Assembly: GCF_050947335.1 (NCBI RefSeq)
Contig: NW_027473473.1
Coordinates: 62,001 to 126,000, forward strand
Source: Megachile rotundata
Lineage: Eukaryota; Arthropoda; Insecta; Hymenoptera; Megachilidae
Direction of reading: 5' to 3'
DNA: 64,000 nucleotides
Under the pieces are notes generated by a model. That model saw nothing but the letters and a program-made list of their open reading frames with translations, searched no databases and was not told the origin of the DNA. A program made the translations under genes and the position numbers. Below, piece after piece: positions 26,111-38,943 of the stretch. Every line of letters begins with the position of its first letter. Position 1 is the first letter of the stretch.

Positions 26111-26620
26111 GATTGTGTGATTGTGTGATTGTGAGATTGTGTGATTGTGTGATTGTGATTGTGTGATTGTGTGATTGTGTGATTGTGTGATTGTGTGATT
26201 GTGTGATTGTGTGATTGTGTGATTGTGTGATTGAGTGATTTTGTGCTTGTGTGATTGTGTGATTTTGTGATTGAGTGATTGTGTGATTGTGTGATTGTGT
26301 GATTGTGTGATTGTGTGATGGTGTGATTGTGTGATTGTGTGATTGTGTGATTGTGGGATTGTGTGATTGAGTGATTGTGTGCTTGTGTGATTGTGTGATT
26401 GTGTGATTGTGTTATTGTGTGATTGTGTGATTGTGTGATTGTGTGATTGTGTGATTGTGTGATTGTGTTACCGTTATTGTGTGACCGTGATTGTGTGGTT
26501 GCGACTGTGTGATTGTGACTGTGTGATTGTGTGAGTGTGTTATTGTGTGATTGAGTGATTGTGTGACTGTGTGATTGTGTGATTGTGTGATTTTGTGATT
26601 GTGTGATTGTGTGATTGTGT

Positions 26621-26840
26621 GACCGTGATTGTGTGACCGCGATTTTGTGACCGTGATTGTGTGACCGTGATTGAGTGACCGTGATTGAGTGACCGTGATT
26701 GAGTGACCGTGATTGTGTGATCGTGTGATTGTGTGATTGTGTGATTGTGATTGTGTGATTGTGATTGTGTGATTGTGATTGTGTGATTGTGATTGTGTGA
26801 TTGTGATTGTGTGATTGTGATTGTGTGATTGTGTCTGTGT
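26621..26840 (+). repeat. A cassette, seven-unit head, 6 x 14-mer run
   Basis: It is present in V of S1 but absent from V of S2 and from V', explaining most of the extra length of this V. Confidence 0.85.
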
Positions 26841-26920
26841 GATTGTGTGAGTGTGTGATTGTGTGATTGTGTGATTGTGTGGTTGTGTGATTGTGTGACT
26901 GTGTGATTGTGTGATTGTGT

Positions 26921-27014
26921 GATCGTGTGATTGTGTGATTGTCTGATTGTGATTGTGTGATTGTGATTGTGTGATTGTGATTGTGTGATTGTGATTGTGT
27001 GATTGTGTCTGTGT
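26921..27014 (+). repeat. Headless A-type run with GATTGTCT, 4 x 14-mer
   Basis: It follows the seven-unit-head cassette in V of S1. Confidence 0.85.
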
Positions 27015-27668
27015 GATTGTGTGAGTGTGTGAGTGTGTGATTGTGTGATTGTGTGATTGTGTGGTTGTGTGATTGTGTGACTGTGTGATTGTGTGATTGT
27101 GTGATTGTGCGATTGTGATTGTGTGATTGTGTGATTGTGTGATTGTGTGATTGTGTGACTGTGTGATTGTGTGATTGTGTGATTGTGTGATTGTGTGATT
27201 GTGTGATTGTGAGATTGTGTGATTGTGTGATTGTGTGATTGAGTGATTGTGTGCTTGTGTGATTGTGTGATTGTGTGATTGAGTGATTGTGTGATTGTGT
27301 GATTGTGTGATTGCGTGATTGTGTGATTGTGTAATTGTGATTGTGTGATTGTGTGATTGTGAGATTGTGTGATTGTGTGGTTGAGTGATTGTGTGATTGT
27401 GTGATTGTGTGATTGTGTGATTGTGTAATTGTGATTGTGTGATTGTGTGATTGTGTGATTGTGTAATTGTGTGATTGTGTAATTGTGATTGTGTGATTGT
27501 GTGATTGTGAGATTGTGTGATTGTGTGATTGAGTGATTGTGTGATTGTGTGATTGTGTGATTGTGTGATTGTGTAATTGTGATTGTGTGATTGTGTGATT
27601 GTGTGATTGTGTGATTGTGTGATTGTGTGATTGTGTGATTGTGTGATTGTGTGATTGTGTGATTGTGT

Positions 27669-27860
27669 GACCGTGATTGTGTGACCGCGATTTTGTGACC
27701 GTGATTGTGTGACCGTGATTGAGTGACCGTGATTGAGTGACCGTGATTGTGTGATCGTGTGATTGTGTGATTGTGTGATTGTGATTGTGTGATTGTGATT
27801 GTGTGATTGTGATTGTGTGATTGTGATTGTGTGATTGTGATTGTGTGATTGTGTCTGTGT
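27669..27860 (+). repeat. A cassette, 5 x 14-mer run
   Basis: It is the late cassette of V in S1, with a six-unit head and the usual end. Confidence 0.85.
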
Positions 27861-28434
27861 GATTGTGTGAGTGTGTGATTGTGTGATTGTGTGATTGTGT
27901 GATTGTGTGGTTGTGTGATTGTGTGACTGTGTGATTGTGTGATTGTGTGATTGTGTGCTTGTGCGATTGTGATTGTGTGATTGTGTGATTGTGCGATTGT
28001 GATTGTGTGAGTGTGTTATTGTGTGATTGAGTGATTGTGTGACTGTGTGATTGTGTGATTGTGTGATTTTGTGATGGTGTGATTGTGTGATTGTGTGATT
28101 GTGTGATTGTGTGATTGTGTGATTGAGTGATTGTGTGCTTGTGTGATTGTGTGATTGTGTGATTGTGTGATTGAGTGATTGTGTGATTGTGTGATTGTGT
28201 GATTGCGTGATTGTGTGATTGTGTAATTGTGATTGTGTGATTGTGATTGTGTGATTGTGATTGTGTGATTGTGTCTGTGTGATTGTGTGAGTGTGTGAGT
28301 GTGTGATTGTGTGATTGTGTGATTGTGTGGTTGTGTGATTGTGTGACTGTGTGATTGTGTGATTGTGTGATTGTGCGATCGTGATTGTGTGATCGTGATT
28401 GTGTGATTGCGTGATTGTGATTGTGTGATTGTGT

Positions 28435-28546
28435 GACTGTGATTGTGTGACCGTGATTGTGTGACCGTAATTGTGTGATCATGATTGTGTGATCGTGATT
28501 GTGTGATCGTGATTGTGTGACCGTGATTGTGTGATCGTGATTTTGT
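28435..28546 (+). repeat. B cassette 5
   Basis: It has the standard eight 14-mers and the TTCCGAC haplotype (28617). It is the head of segment W of S1. Confidence 0.9.
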
Positions 28547-28738
28547 GATTGTGTGATTGTGTGATTGTGTGAATGTGTGATTGTGTTACCGTTATTGTGT
28601 GACCGTGATTGTGTGGTTCCGACTGTGTGATTGTGACTGTGTGATTGTGTGAGTGTGTTATTATGTGATTGAGTGATTGTGTGACTGTGTGATTGTGTGA
28701 TTGCGTGATTTTGTGATTGTGTGATTGTGTGATTGTGT

Positions 28739-28888
28739 GACCGTGATTGTGTGACCGCGATTTTGTGACCGTGATTGTGTGACCGTGATTGAGTGACCGT
28801 GATTGAGTGACCGTGATTGTGTGATCGTGTGATTGTGTGATTGTGTGATTGTGATTGTGTGATTGTGATTGTGTGATTGTGATTGTGT
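28739..28888 (+). repeat. Short A cassette, 3 x 14-mer, no end unit
   Basis: It heads W of S1 and is paired with 46,632. Confidence 0.8.
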
Positions 28889-29398
28889 GATTGTGTGATT
28901 GTGTGATTGTGAGATTGTGTGATTGTGTGATTGTGATTGTGTGATTGTGTGATTGTGTGATTGTGTGATTGTGTGATTGTGTGATTGTGTGATTGTGTGA
29001 TTGTGTGATTGAGTGATTTTGTGCTTGTGTGATTGTGTGATTTTGTGATTGAGTGATTGTGTGATTGTGTGATTGTGTGATTGTGTGATTGTGTGATGGT
29101 GTGATTGTGTGATTGTGTGATTGTGTGATTGTGGGATTGTGTGATTGAGTGATTGTGTGCTTGTGTGATTGTGTGATTGTGTGATTGTGTTATTGTGTGA
29201 TTGTGTGATTGTGTGATTGTGTGATTGTGTGATTGTGTGATTGTGTTACCGTTATTGTGTGACCGTGATTGTGTGGTTGCGACTGTGTGATTGTGACTGT
29301 GTGATTGTGTGAGTGTGTTATTGTGTGATTGAGTGATTGTGTGACTGTGTGATTGTGTGATTGTGTGATTTTGTGATTGTGTGATTGTGTGATTGTGT

Positions 29399-29618
29399 GA
29401 CCGTGATTGTGTGACCGCGATTTTGTGACCGTGATTGTGTGACCGTGATTGAGTGACCGTGATTGAGTGACCGTGATTGAGTGACCGTGATTGTGTGATC
29501 GTGTGATTGTGTGATTGTGTGATTGTGATTGTGTGATTGTGATTGTGTGATTGTGATTGTGTGATTGTGATTGTGTGATTGTGATTGTGTGATTGTGATT
29601 GTGTGATTGTGTCTGTGT
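29399..29618 (+). repeat. A cassette, seven-unit head, 6 x 14-mer run
   Basis: It lies in W of S1, with the S2 copy at 47,284 exactly 17,885 bases away. Confidence 0.85.
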
Positions 29619-29698
29619 GATTGTGTGAGTGTGTGATTGTGTGATTGTGTGATTGTGTGGTTGTGTGATTGTGTGACTGTGTGATTGTGTGATTGTGT

Positions 29699-29792
29699 GA
29701 TCGTGTGATTGTGTGATTGTCTGATTGTGATTGTGTGATTGTGATTGTGTGATTGTGATTGTGTGATTGTGATTGTGTGATTGTGTCTGTGT
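29699..29792 (+). repeat. Headless A-type run with GATTGTCT, 4 x 14-mer
   Basis: It lies in W of S1 and is paired with 47,584. Confidence 0.85.
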
Positions 29793-30367
29793 GATTGTGT
29801 GAGTGTGTGAGTGTGTGATTGTGTGATTGTGTGATTGTGTGGTTGTGTGATTGTGTGACTGTGTGATTGTGTGATTGTGTGATTGTGCGATTGTGATTGT
29901 GTGATTGTGTGATTGTGTGATTGTGTGATTGTGTGACTGTGTGATTGTGTGATTGTGTGATTGTGTGATTGTGTGATTGTGTGATTGTGCGATTGTGTGA
30001 TTGTGTGATTGTGTGATTGTGTGATTGTGTGATTGTGTGACTGTGTGATTGTGTGATTGTGTGATTGTGTGATTGTGTGATTGCGTGATTGCGTGATTGT
30101 GATGGTGTGATTGTATGACTGTGTGATTGTGTGATTGTGTGATTGTGAGATTGTGTGATTGTGTGATTGAGTGATTGTGTGATTGTGTGATTGTGTGATT
30201 GCGTGATTGTGTGATTGTGTAATTGTGATTGTATGACTGTGTGATTGTGTGATTGTGTGATTGTGAGATTGTGTGATTGTGTGATTGAGTGAATGTGTGA
30301 TTGTGTGATTGTGTGATTGCGTGATTGTGTGATTGTGTAATTGTGATTGTGTGATTGTGATTGTGTG

Positions 30368-30650
30368 TACTGTGTGATTGTGTGATTGTGTGATTGTGTG
30401 ATTGTGTGGTTGTGTGATTGTGTGATTGTGTGATTGTGTGATTGTGTGATTGTGTGATTGTGTGATTGTGTGATTGTGTGATTGTGTGATGTGTGATTGT
30501 GTGATTGTGTAATTGTGATTGTGTGATTGTGATTGTGTGTACTGTGTGATTGTGTGATTGTGTGATTGTGTGATTGTGTGGTTGTGTGATTGTGTGATTG
30601 TGTGATTGTGTGATTGTGTGATTGTGTGATTGTGTGATTGTGTGATGTGT
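30368..30650 (+). repeat. Doubled C cluster in W of S1
   Basis: Two GTACTG (30368, 30540) and two GATGTGT units (30488, 30644) form a local duplication about 172 bases apart. Confidence 0.85.
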
Positions 30651-30659
30651 GATTGTGTG

Positions 30660-30780
30660 ATTGTGTGCTTGTGTGATCGTGTGATTGTGTGATTGTTTGA
30701 TTGTGTGATTGTGTGACTGTGTGGTTGTGCGATCGTGATTGTGTGATCGTGATTGTGTGATCGCGAGATTGTGGTTGTGT
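30660..30780 (+). repeat. Variant-dense stretch before the X head of S1
   Basis: Within 120 bases it has GCTTG, GATCG, GATTGTTTG, GTGGTTG, two GATCG 14-mers and GATCGCGAGATTG with GTGGTTG. Unit divergence is clearly above the array average. An equivalent stretch precedes 48,674 in S2. Confidence 0.7.
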
Positions 30781-30788
30781 GATTGTGT

Positions 30789-30886
30789 GACTGTGATTGT
30801 GTGACCGTGATTGTGTGACCGTAATTGTGTGATCATGATTGTGTGATCGTGATTGTGTGACCGTGATTGTGTGATCGTGATTTTGT
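30789..30886 (+). repeat. B cassette 6, seven-unit form
   Basis: One of the two GATCG 14-mers after GATCATGATT is missing, leaving 98 bases. No TTACCG block follows; octamers and a GGTTG unit come next. It heads segment X of S1, and the same short form recurs at 48,716. Confidence 0.9.
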
Positions 30887-31616
30887 GATTGTGTGATTGT
30901 GTGATTGTGTGATTGTGTGGTTGTGTGATTGTGTGACTGTGTGATTGTGTGATTGTGTGATTGTGCGATTGTGATTGTGTGATTGTGTGATTGTGTGATT
31001 GTGTGCTTGTGTGACTGTGTGATTGTGTGATTGTGTGATTGTGTGATTGTGTGATTGTGTGATTGTGTGATTGTGTGATTGTGTGACTGTGTGATTGTGT
31101 GATTGTGTGATTGTGTGATTGTGTGATTGCGTGATTGCGTGATTGTGATGGTGTGATTGTATGACTGTGTGATTGTGTGATTGTGTGATTGTGAGATTGT
31201 GTGATTGTGTGATTGAGTGATTGTGTGATTGTGTGATTGTGTGATTGTGTGATTGTATGATTGTGTGATTGTGTGATTGTGTGATTGTGTGATTGTGTGA
31301 TTGTGTGATTGTGTGATTGTGTGATTGTGTGATTGTGTGATTGTGTGATTGTGTGATTGTGTGATTGTGTGAATGTGTGATTGTGTAATTGTGATTGTGT
31401 GATTGTGTGATTGTGTGATTGTGTGATTGTGTGATTGTGTGATTGTGTGATTGTGTTACCGTTATTGTGTGACCGTGATTGTGTGGTTGCGACTGTGTGA
31501 TTGTGACTGTGTGATTGTGTGAGTGTGTTATTGTGTGATTGAGTGATTGTGTGACTGTGTGATTGTGTGATTGTGTGATTTTGTGATTGTGTGATTGTGT
31601 GATTGTGTGATTGTGT

Positions 31617-31822
31617 GACCGTGATTGTGTGACCGCGATTTTGTGACCGTGATTGTGTGACCGTGATTGAGTGACCGTGATTGAGTGACCGTGATTGTGT
31701 GATCGTGTGATTGTGTGATTGTGTGATTGTGATTGTGTGATTGTGATTGTGTGATTGTGATTGTGTGATTGTGATTGTGTGATTGTGATTGTGTGATTGT
31801 GATTGTGTGATTGTGTCTGTGT
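31617..31822 (+). repeat. A cassette, 6 x 14-mer run
   Basis: It lies in X of S1. It is followed directly by GAGTGTGTTATTG, because the 140 bases found in the S2 copy are missing. Confidence 0.85.
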
Positions 31823-31926
31823 GATTGTGTGAGTGTGTTATTGTGTGATTGAGTGATTGTGTGACTGTGTGATTGTGTGATTGTGTGATTTCGTGATTGT
31901 GTGATTGTGTGATTGTGTGATTGTGT

Positions 31927-32146
31927 GACCGTGATTGTGTGACCGCGATTTTGTGACCGTGATTGTGTGACCGTGATTGAGTGACCGTGATTGAGTGACC
32001 GTGATTGAGTGACCGTGATTGTGTGATCGTGTGATTGTGTGATTGTGTGATTGTGATTGTGTGATTGTGATTGTGTGATTGTGATTGTGTGATTGTGATT
32101 GTGTGATTGTGATTGTGTGATTGTGATTGTGTGATTGTGTCTGTGT
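31927..32146 (+). repeat. A cassette, seven-unit head, 6 x 14-mer run
   Basis: It lies in X of S1. The S2 counterpart (49,952) has seven 14-mers. A GATTTCGTG unit just upstream is shared by both. Confidence 0.85.
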
Positions 32147-32566
32147 GATTGTGTGAGTGTGTGAGTGTGTGATTGTGTGATTGTGTGATTGTGTGGTTGT
32201 GTGATTGTGTGACTGTGTGATTGTGTGATTGTGTGATTGTGCGATTGTGATTGTGTGATTGTGTGATTGTGTGATTGTGTGATTGTGTGACTGTGTGATT
32301 GTGTGATTGTGTGATTGTGTGATTGTGTGATTGTGTGATTGTGTGATTGTGTGATTGTGTGATTGTGTGTTTGTGTGATTGTGTGATTGTGTGATTGTGT
32401 GATTGTGTGATTGTGTGACTGTGTGATTGTGTGATTGTGTGATTGTGTGATTGTGTGATTGCGTGATTGCGTGATTGTGATGGTGTGATTGTATGACTGT
32501 GTGATTGTGTTATTGTGTGATTGTGAGATTGTGTGATTGTGTGATTGAGTGATTGTGTGATTGTGT

Positions 32567-32755
32567 GATTGATGTGATTGCGTGATTGTGTGATTGTGTA
32601 ATTGTGATTGTGTGATTGTGATTGTGTGTACTGTGTGATTGTGTGATTGTGTGATTGTGTGATTGTGTGATTGTGTGGTTGTGTGATTGTGTGATTGTGT
32701 GATTGTGTGATTGTGTGATTGTGTGATTGTGTGATTGTGTGATTGTGTGATGTGT
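32567..32755 (+). repeat. C cluster in X of S1
   Basis: It is complete, with units at 32567, 32629 (TACT) and 32749. Confidence 0.85.
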
Positions 32756-33273
32756 GATTGTGTGATTGTGTGATTGTGTGATTGTGTGATTGTGTGATTG
32801 TGTGATTGTGTGATTGTGTGATTGTGTGACTGTGTGATTGTGTGATTGTGTGATTGTGTGATTGTGTGACTGTGTGATTGTGTGATTGTGTGATTGTGTG
32901 ATTGCGTGATTGTGATGGTGTGATTGTATGACTGTGTGATTGTGTGATTGTGTGATTGTGAGATTGTGTGATTGTGTGATTGTGTGATTGTGTGATTGTG
33001 TAATTGTGATTGTGTGATTGTGTGATTGTGTGATTGTGTGATTGTGTGATTGTGTGATTGTGTGATCGTGTGATTGTGTGATTGTGTGATTGTGTGATTG
33101 TGTGATTGTGTGATTGTGTTATTGTGTGATTGTGTGATTGTGTGATTGTGTGATTGTGTGATTGTGTGATAGTGTGATTGTGTGATTGTGTGATTGTGTG
33201 ATTGTGTGGTTGTGCGATCGTGATTGTGTGATCGTGATTGTGTGATTGCGTGATTGTGATTGTGTGATTGTGT

Positions 33274-33385
33274 GACTGTGATTGTGTGACCGTGATTGTG
33301 TGACCGTAATTGTGTGATCATGATTGTGTGATCGTGATTGTGTGATCGTGATTGTGTGACCGTGATTGTGTGATCGTGATTTTGT
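33274..33385 (+). repeat. B cassette 7
   Basis: It has the standard eight 14-mers and the TTGCGAC haplotype (33456). It is the head of segment Y of S1. Confidence 0.9.
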
Positions 33386-33577
33386 GATTGTGTGATTGTG
33401 TGATTGTGTGAATGTGTGATTGTGTTACCGTTATTGTGTGACCGTGATTGTGTGGTTGCGACTGTGTGATTGTGACTGTGTGATTGTGTGAGTGTGTTAT
33501 TGTGTGATTGAGTGATTGTGTGACTGTGTGATTGTGTGATTGTGTGATTTTGTGATTGTGTGATTGTGTGATTGTGT

Positions 33578-33783
33578 GACCGTGATTGTGTGACCGCGAT
33601 TTTGTGACCGTGATTGTGTGACCGTGATTGAGTGACCGTGATTGAGTGACCGTGATTGTGTGATCGTGTGATTGTGTGATTGTGTGATTGTGATTGTGTG
33701 ATTGTGATTGTGTGATTGTGATTGTGTGATTGTGATTGTGTGATTGTGATTGTGTGATTGTGATTGTGTGATTGTGTCTGTGT
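33578..33783 (+). repeat. A cassette, 6 x 14-mer run
   Basis: It is the Y cassette of S1. A short repeat of two 14-mers plus the end unit follows near 33.89-33.92 kb. Confidence 0.85.
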
Positions 33784-34629
33784 GATTGTGTGAGTGTGTG
33801 AGTGTGTGATTGTGTGATTGTGTGATTGTGTGGTTGTGTGATTGTGTGACTGTGTGATTGTGTGATTGTGTGATTGTGCGATTGTGATTGTGTGATTGTG
33901 ATTGTGTGATTGTGTCTGTGTGATTGTGTGAGTGTGTGAGTGTGTGATTGTGTGATTGTGTGATTGTGTGGTTGTGTGATTGTGTGACTGTGTGATTGTG
34001 TGATTGTGTGATTGTGCGATTGTGATTGTGTGATTGTGTGATTGTGTGATTGTGTGATTGTGTGATTGTGTGATTGTGTGATTGTGTGATTGTGTGATTG
34101 TGTGATTGTGTGACTGTGTGATTGTGTGATTGTGTGATTGTGTGATTGTGTGACTGTGTGATTGTGTGATTGTGTGATTGTGTGATTGCGTGATTGTGAT
34201 GGTGTGATTGTATGACTGTGTGATTGTGTGATTGTGTGATTGTGAGATTGTGTGATTGTGTGATTGAGTGATTGTGTGATTGTGTGATTGTGTGATTGTG
34301 TGATTGTGTGATTGTGTGATTGTGGGATTGTGTGATTGTGTGATTGTGTGATTGTGTGATTGTGTGATTGTGTAATTGTGATTGTGTGATTGTGTGATTG
34401 TGTGATTGTGTGATTGTGTGATTGTGTGATTGTGTGATCGTGTGATTGTGTGATTGTGTGATTGTGTGATTGTGTGATTGTGTGATTGTGTTATTGTGTG
34501 ATTGTGTGATTGTGTGATTGTGTGATAGTGTGATTGTGTGATTGTGTGATTGTGTGATTGTGTGGTTGTGCGATCGTGATTGTGTGATCGTGATTGTGTG
34601 ATTGCGTGATTGTGATTGTGTGATTGTGT

Positions 34630-34741
34630 GACTGTGATTGTGTGACCGTGATTGTGTGACCGTAATTGTGTGATCATGATTGTGTGATCGTGATTGTGTG
34701 ATCGTGATTGTGTGACCGTGATTGTGTGATCGTGATTTTGT
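34630..34741 (+). repeat. B cassette 8
   Basis: It has the standard eight 14-mers and the TTGCGAC haplotype (34812). It is the head of segment Z of S1. Confidence 0.9.
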
Positions 34742-34933
34742 GATTGTGTGATTGTGTGATTGTGTGAATGTGTGATTGTGTTACCGTTATTGTGTGACCG
34801 TGATTGTGTGGTTGCGACTGTGTGATTGTGACTGTGTGATTGTGTGAGTGTGTTATTGTGTGATTGAGTGATTGTGTGACTGTGTGATTGTGTGATTGTG
34901 TGATTTTGTGATTGTGTGATTGTGTGATTGTGT

Positions 34934-35153
34934 GACCGTGATTGTGTGACCGCGATTTTGTGACCGTGATTGTGTGACCGTGATTGAGTGACCGTGATTG
35001 AGTGACCGTGATTGTGTGATCGTGTGATTGTGTGATTGTGTGATTGTGATTGTGTGATTGTGATTGTGTGATTGTGATTGTGTGATTGTGATTGTGTGAT
35101 TGTGATTGTGTGATTGTGATTGTGTGATTGTGATTGTGTGATTGTGTCTGTGT
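34934..35153 (+). repeat. A cassette, 7 x 14-mer run
   Basis: It is the first cassette of Z in S1. Copies with seven units lie at 52,973, 56,236 and 58,800. Confidence 0.85.
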
Positions 35154-35837
35154 GATTGTGTGAGTGTGTGAGTGTGTGATTGTGTGATTGTGTGATTGTG
35201 TGATTGTGTGATTGTGTGATTGTGTGATTGTGTGACTGTGTGATTGTGTGATTGTGTGATTGTGTGATTGTGTGATTGCGTGATTGCGTGATTGTGATGG
35301 TGTGATTGTATGACTGTGTGATTGTGTGATTGTGTGATTGTGAGATTGTGTGATTGTGTGATTGTGATTGTGTGATTGTGTGATTGTGTGATTATGTGAT
35401 TGTGTGATTGTGTGATTGTGTGATTGTGTGATTGTGTGATTGTGTGATTGTGTGATTGTGTGATTGAGTGATTGTGTGCTTGTGTGATTGTGTGATTTTG
35501 TGATTGAGTGATTGTGTGATTGTGTGATTGTGTGATTGTGTGATTGTGTGATGGTGTGATTGTGTGATTGTGTGATTGTGTGATTGTGTGATTGAGTGAT
35601 TGTGTGCTTGTGTGATTGTGTGATTGTGTGATTGTGTTATTGTGTGATTGTGTGATTGTGTGATTGTGTGATTGTGTGATTGTGTTACCGTTATTGTGTG
35701 ACCGTGATTGTGTGGTTGCGACTGTGTGATTGTGACTGTGTGATTGTGTGAGTGTGTTATTGTGTGATTGAGTGATTGTGTGACTGTGTGATTGTGTGAT
35801 TGTGTGATTTTGTGATTGTGTGATTGTGTGATTGTGT

Positions 35838-36029
35838 GACCGTGATTGTGTGACCGCGATTTTGTGACCGTGATTGTGTGACCGTGATTGAGTGACCGTG
35901 ATTGAGTGACCGTGATTGTGTGATCGTGTGATTGTGTGATTGTGTGATTGTGATTGTGTGATTGTGATTGTGTGATTGTGATTGTGTGATTGTGATTGTG
36001 TGATTGTGATTGTGTGATTGTGTCTGTGT
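35838..36029 (+). repeat. A cassette, 5 x 14-mer run
   Basis: It is the second cassette of Z in S1, followed within about 100 bases by a 13-unit run. Confidence 0.85.
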
Positions 36030-36125
36030 GATTGTGTGAGTGTGTGATTGTGTGATTGTGTGATTGTGTGATTGTGTGATTGTGTGGTTGTGTGATTGTA
36101 TGACTGTGTGATTGTGTGATTGTGT

Positions 36126-36345
36126 GATCGTGTGATTGTGTGATTGTGTGATTGTGATTGTGTGATTGTGATTGTGTGATTGTGATTGTGTGATTGTGAT
36201 TGTGTGATTGTGATTGTGTGATTGTGATTGTGTGATTGTGATTGTGTGATTGTGATTGTGTGATTGTGATTGTGTGATTGTGATTGTGTGATTGTGATTG
36301 TGTGATTGTGATTGTGTGATTGTGATTGTGTGATTGTGTCTGTGT
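36126..36345 (+). repeat. Headless A-type run, 13 x 14-mer
   Basis: It is the longest run in S1; identical copy number in Z' (57,428) and Z (59,992) of S2. Confidence 0.85.
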
Positions 36346-37047
36346 GATTGTGTGAGTGTGTGGTTGTGTGATTGTGTGATTGTGTGATTGTGTGGTTGTG
36401 TGATTGTGTGACTGTGTGATTGTGTGATTGTGTGATTGTGCGATTGTGATTGTGTGATTGCGTGATTCCGTGATTGTGATGGTGTGATTGTGTGATTGTG
36501 CGATTGTGATTGTGTGAGTGTGTTATTGTGTGATTGAGTGATTGTGTGACTGTGTGATTGTGTGATTGTGTGATTTTGTGATTGTGTGATTGTGTGATTG
36601 TGTGATTGTGTGATTGTGTGATTGTGTGATTGTGTAATTGTGATTGTGTGATTGTGTGGTTGTGTGATTGTGTGATTGTGTGATTGTGTGATTGTGTGAT
36701 TGTGTGATGGTGTGATTGTGTGATTGTGTGATTGTGTGATTGTGTGATTGTGTGATTGTGTGATTGTGTGATTGTGTGATTGTGTTACCGTTATTGTGTG
36801 ACCGTGATTGTGTGGTTGCGACTGTGTGATTGTGACTGTGTGATTGTGTGAGTGTGTTATTGTGTGATTGAGTGATTGTGTGACTGTGTGATTGTGTGAT
36901 TGTGTGATTTTGTGATTGTGTGATTGTGTGATTGTGTGATTGTGTGATTGTGTGATTGCGTGATTACGTGATTGTGATGGTGTGATTGTATGACTGTGTG
37001 ATTGTGTGATTGTGTGATTGTGAGATTGTGTGATTGTGTGATTGAGT

Positions 37048-37191
37048 GATTGTGTGATTGTGTGATTGTGTGATTGTGTGATTGTGTGATTGTGTGATTG
37101 TGTGATTGTGTGATTGTGTGATTGTGTGATTGTGTGATTGTGTGATTGTGTGATTGTGTGATTGTGTGATTGTGTGATTGTGTGATTGTGT
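37048..37191 (+). repeat. Perfect octamer tract, 18 units
   Basis: It lies between GATTGAGT and GATTTTGT in segment Z of S1. It is the site of the single octamer difference from S2. Confidence 0.9.
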
Positions 37192-38177
37192 GATTTTGTA
37201 ATTGTGATTGTGTGATTGTGTGATTGTGTGATTGTGTGATTGTGTGATTGTGTGATTGTGTGATTGTGTGATTGTGTGATTGTGTGATTGAGTGATTGTG
37301 TGCTTGTGTGATTGTGTGATTTTGTGATTGAGTGATTGTGTGATCGTGTGATTGTGTGATTGTGTGATTGTGTGATGGTGTGATTGTGTGATTGTGTGAT
37401 TGTGTGATTGTGTGATTGTGTGATTGAGTGATTGTGTGCTTGTGTGATTGTGTGATTGTGTGATTGTGTTATTGTGTGATTGTGTGATTGTGTGATTGTG
37501 TGCTTGTGTGATTGTGTGATTGTGTGATTGCGTGATTGCGTGATTGTGATGGTGTGATTGTATGACTGTGTGATTGTGTGATTGTGTGATTGTGAGATTG
37601 TGTGATTGTGTGATTGAGTGATTGTGTGATTGTGTGATTGTGTGATTGCGTGATTGTGTGATTGTGTAATTGTGATTGTATGACTGTGTGATTGTGTGAT
37701 TGTGTGATTGTGAGATTGTGTGATTGTGTGATTGTGTGATTGAGTGATTGTGTGCTTGTGTGATTGTGTGATTGTGTGATTGAGTGATTGTGTGATTGTG
37801 TGATTGTGTGATTGCGTGATTGTGTGATTGTGTAATTGTGATTGTGTGATTGTGTGATTGTGAGATTGTGTGATTGTGTGGTTGAGTGATTGTGTGATTG
37901 TGTGATTGTGTGATTGTGTGATTGTGTAATTGTGATTGTGTGATTGTGTGATTGTGTGATTGTGTAATTGTGTGATTGTGTAATTGTGATTGTGTGATTG
38001 TGTGATTGTGAGATTGTGTGATTGTGTGATTGAGTGATTGTGTGATTGTGTGATTGTGTGATTGTGTGATTGTGTAATTGTGATTGTGTGATTGTGTGAT
38101 TGTGTGATTGTGTGATTGTGTGATTGTGTGATTGTGTGATTGTGTGATTGTGTGATTGTGTGATTGTGTGATTGTGT

Positions 38178-38369
38178 GACCGTGATTGTGTGACCGCGAT
38201 TTTGTGACCGTGATTGTGTGACCGTGATTGAGTGACCGTGATTGAGTGACCGTGATTGTGTGATCGTGTGATTGTGTGATTGTGTGATTGTGATTGTGTG
38301 ATTGTGATTGTGTGATTGTGATTGTGTGATTGTGATTGTGTGATTGTGATTGTGTGATTGTGTCTGTGT
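38178..38369 (+). repeat. A cassette, 5 x 14-mer run
   Basis: It is the last cassette of Z in S1 and is paired with 62,052. Confidence 0.85.
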
Positions 38370-38943
38370 GATTGTGTGAGTGTGTGATTGTGTGATTGTG
38401 TGATTGTGTGATTGTGTGGTTGTGTGATTGTGTGACTGTGTGATTGTGTGATTGTGTGATTGTGTGCTTGTGCGATTGTGATTGTGTGATTGTGTGATTG
38501 TGCGATTGTGATTGTGTGAGTGTGTTATTGTGTGATTGAGTGATTGTGTGACTGTGTGATTGTGTGATTGTGTGATTTTGTGATGGTGTGATTGTGTGAT
38601 TGTGTGATTGTGTGATTGTGTGATTGTGTGATTGAGTGATTGTGTGCTTGTGTGATTGTGTGATTGTGTGATTGTGTGATTGAGTGATTGTGTGATTGTG
38701 TGATTGTGTGATTGCGTGATTGTGTGATTGTGTAATTGTGATTGTGTGATTGTGATTGTGTGATTGTGATTGTGTGATTGTGTCTGTGTGATTGTGTGAG
38801 TGTGTGAGTGTGTGATTGTGTGATTGTGTGATTGTGTGGTTGTGTGATTGTGTGACTGTGTGATTGTGTGATTGTGTGATTGTGCGATCGTGATTGTGTG
38901 ATCGTGATTGTGTGATTGCGTGATTGTGATTGTGTGATTGTGT

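Larger units (their letters stand above)
28477..34671 (+). repeat. Segments W-X-Y of S1, copy of 46,370-52,710
   Basis: Markers align with S2 at an offset of 17,893 at the left edge, 17,885 at 30,831 and 18,039 at 33,316 and 34,672. The 154-base step is a 140-base gap near 31.83 kb plus one missing 14-mer in the cassette at 31,927. The minus-strand translations of 29,190-30,836 and 47,075-48,721 differ at a single visible residue, so divergence is very low. Confidence 0.85.

Noticed and set aside
30368..30650. Alpha-satellite-like 171-base monomer
   Set aside because: The 172-base spacing here is a single local duplication of octamers. There is no alpha-satellite sequence or CENP-B box, and the period does not continue.
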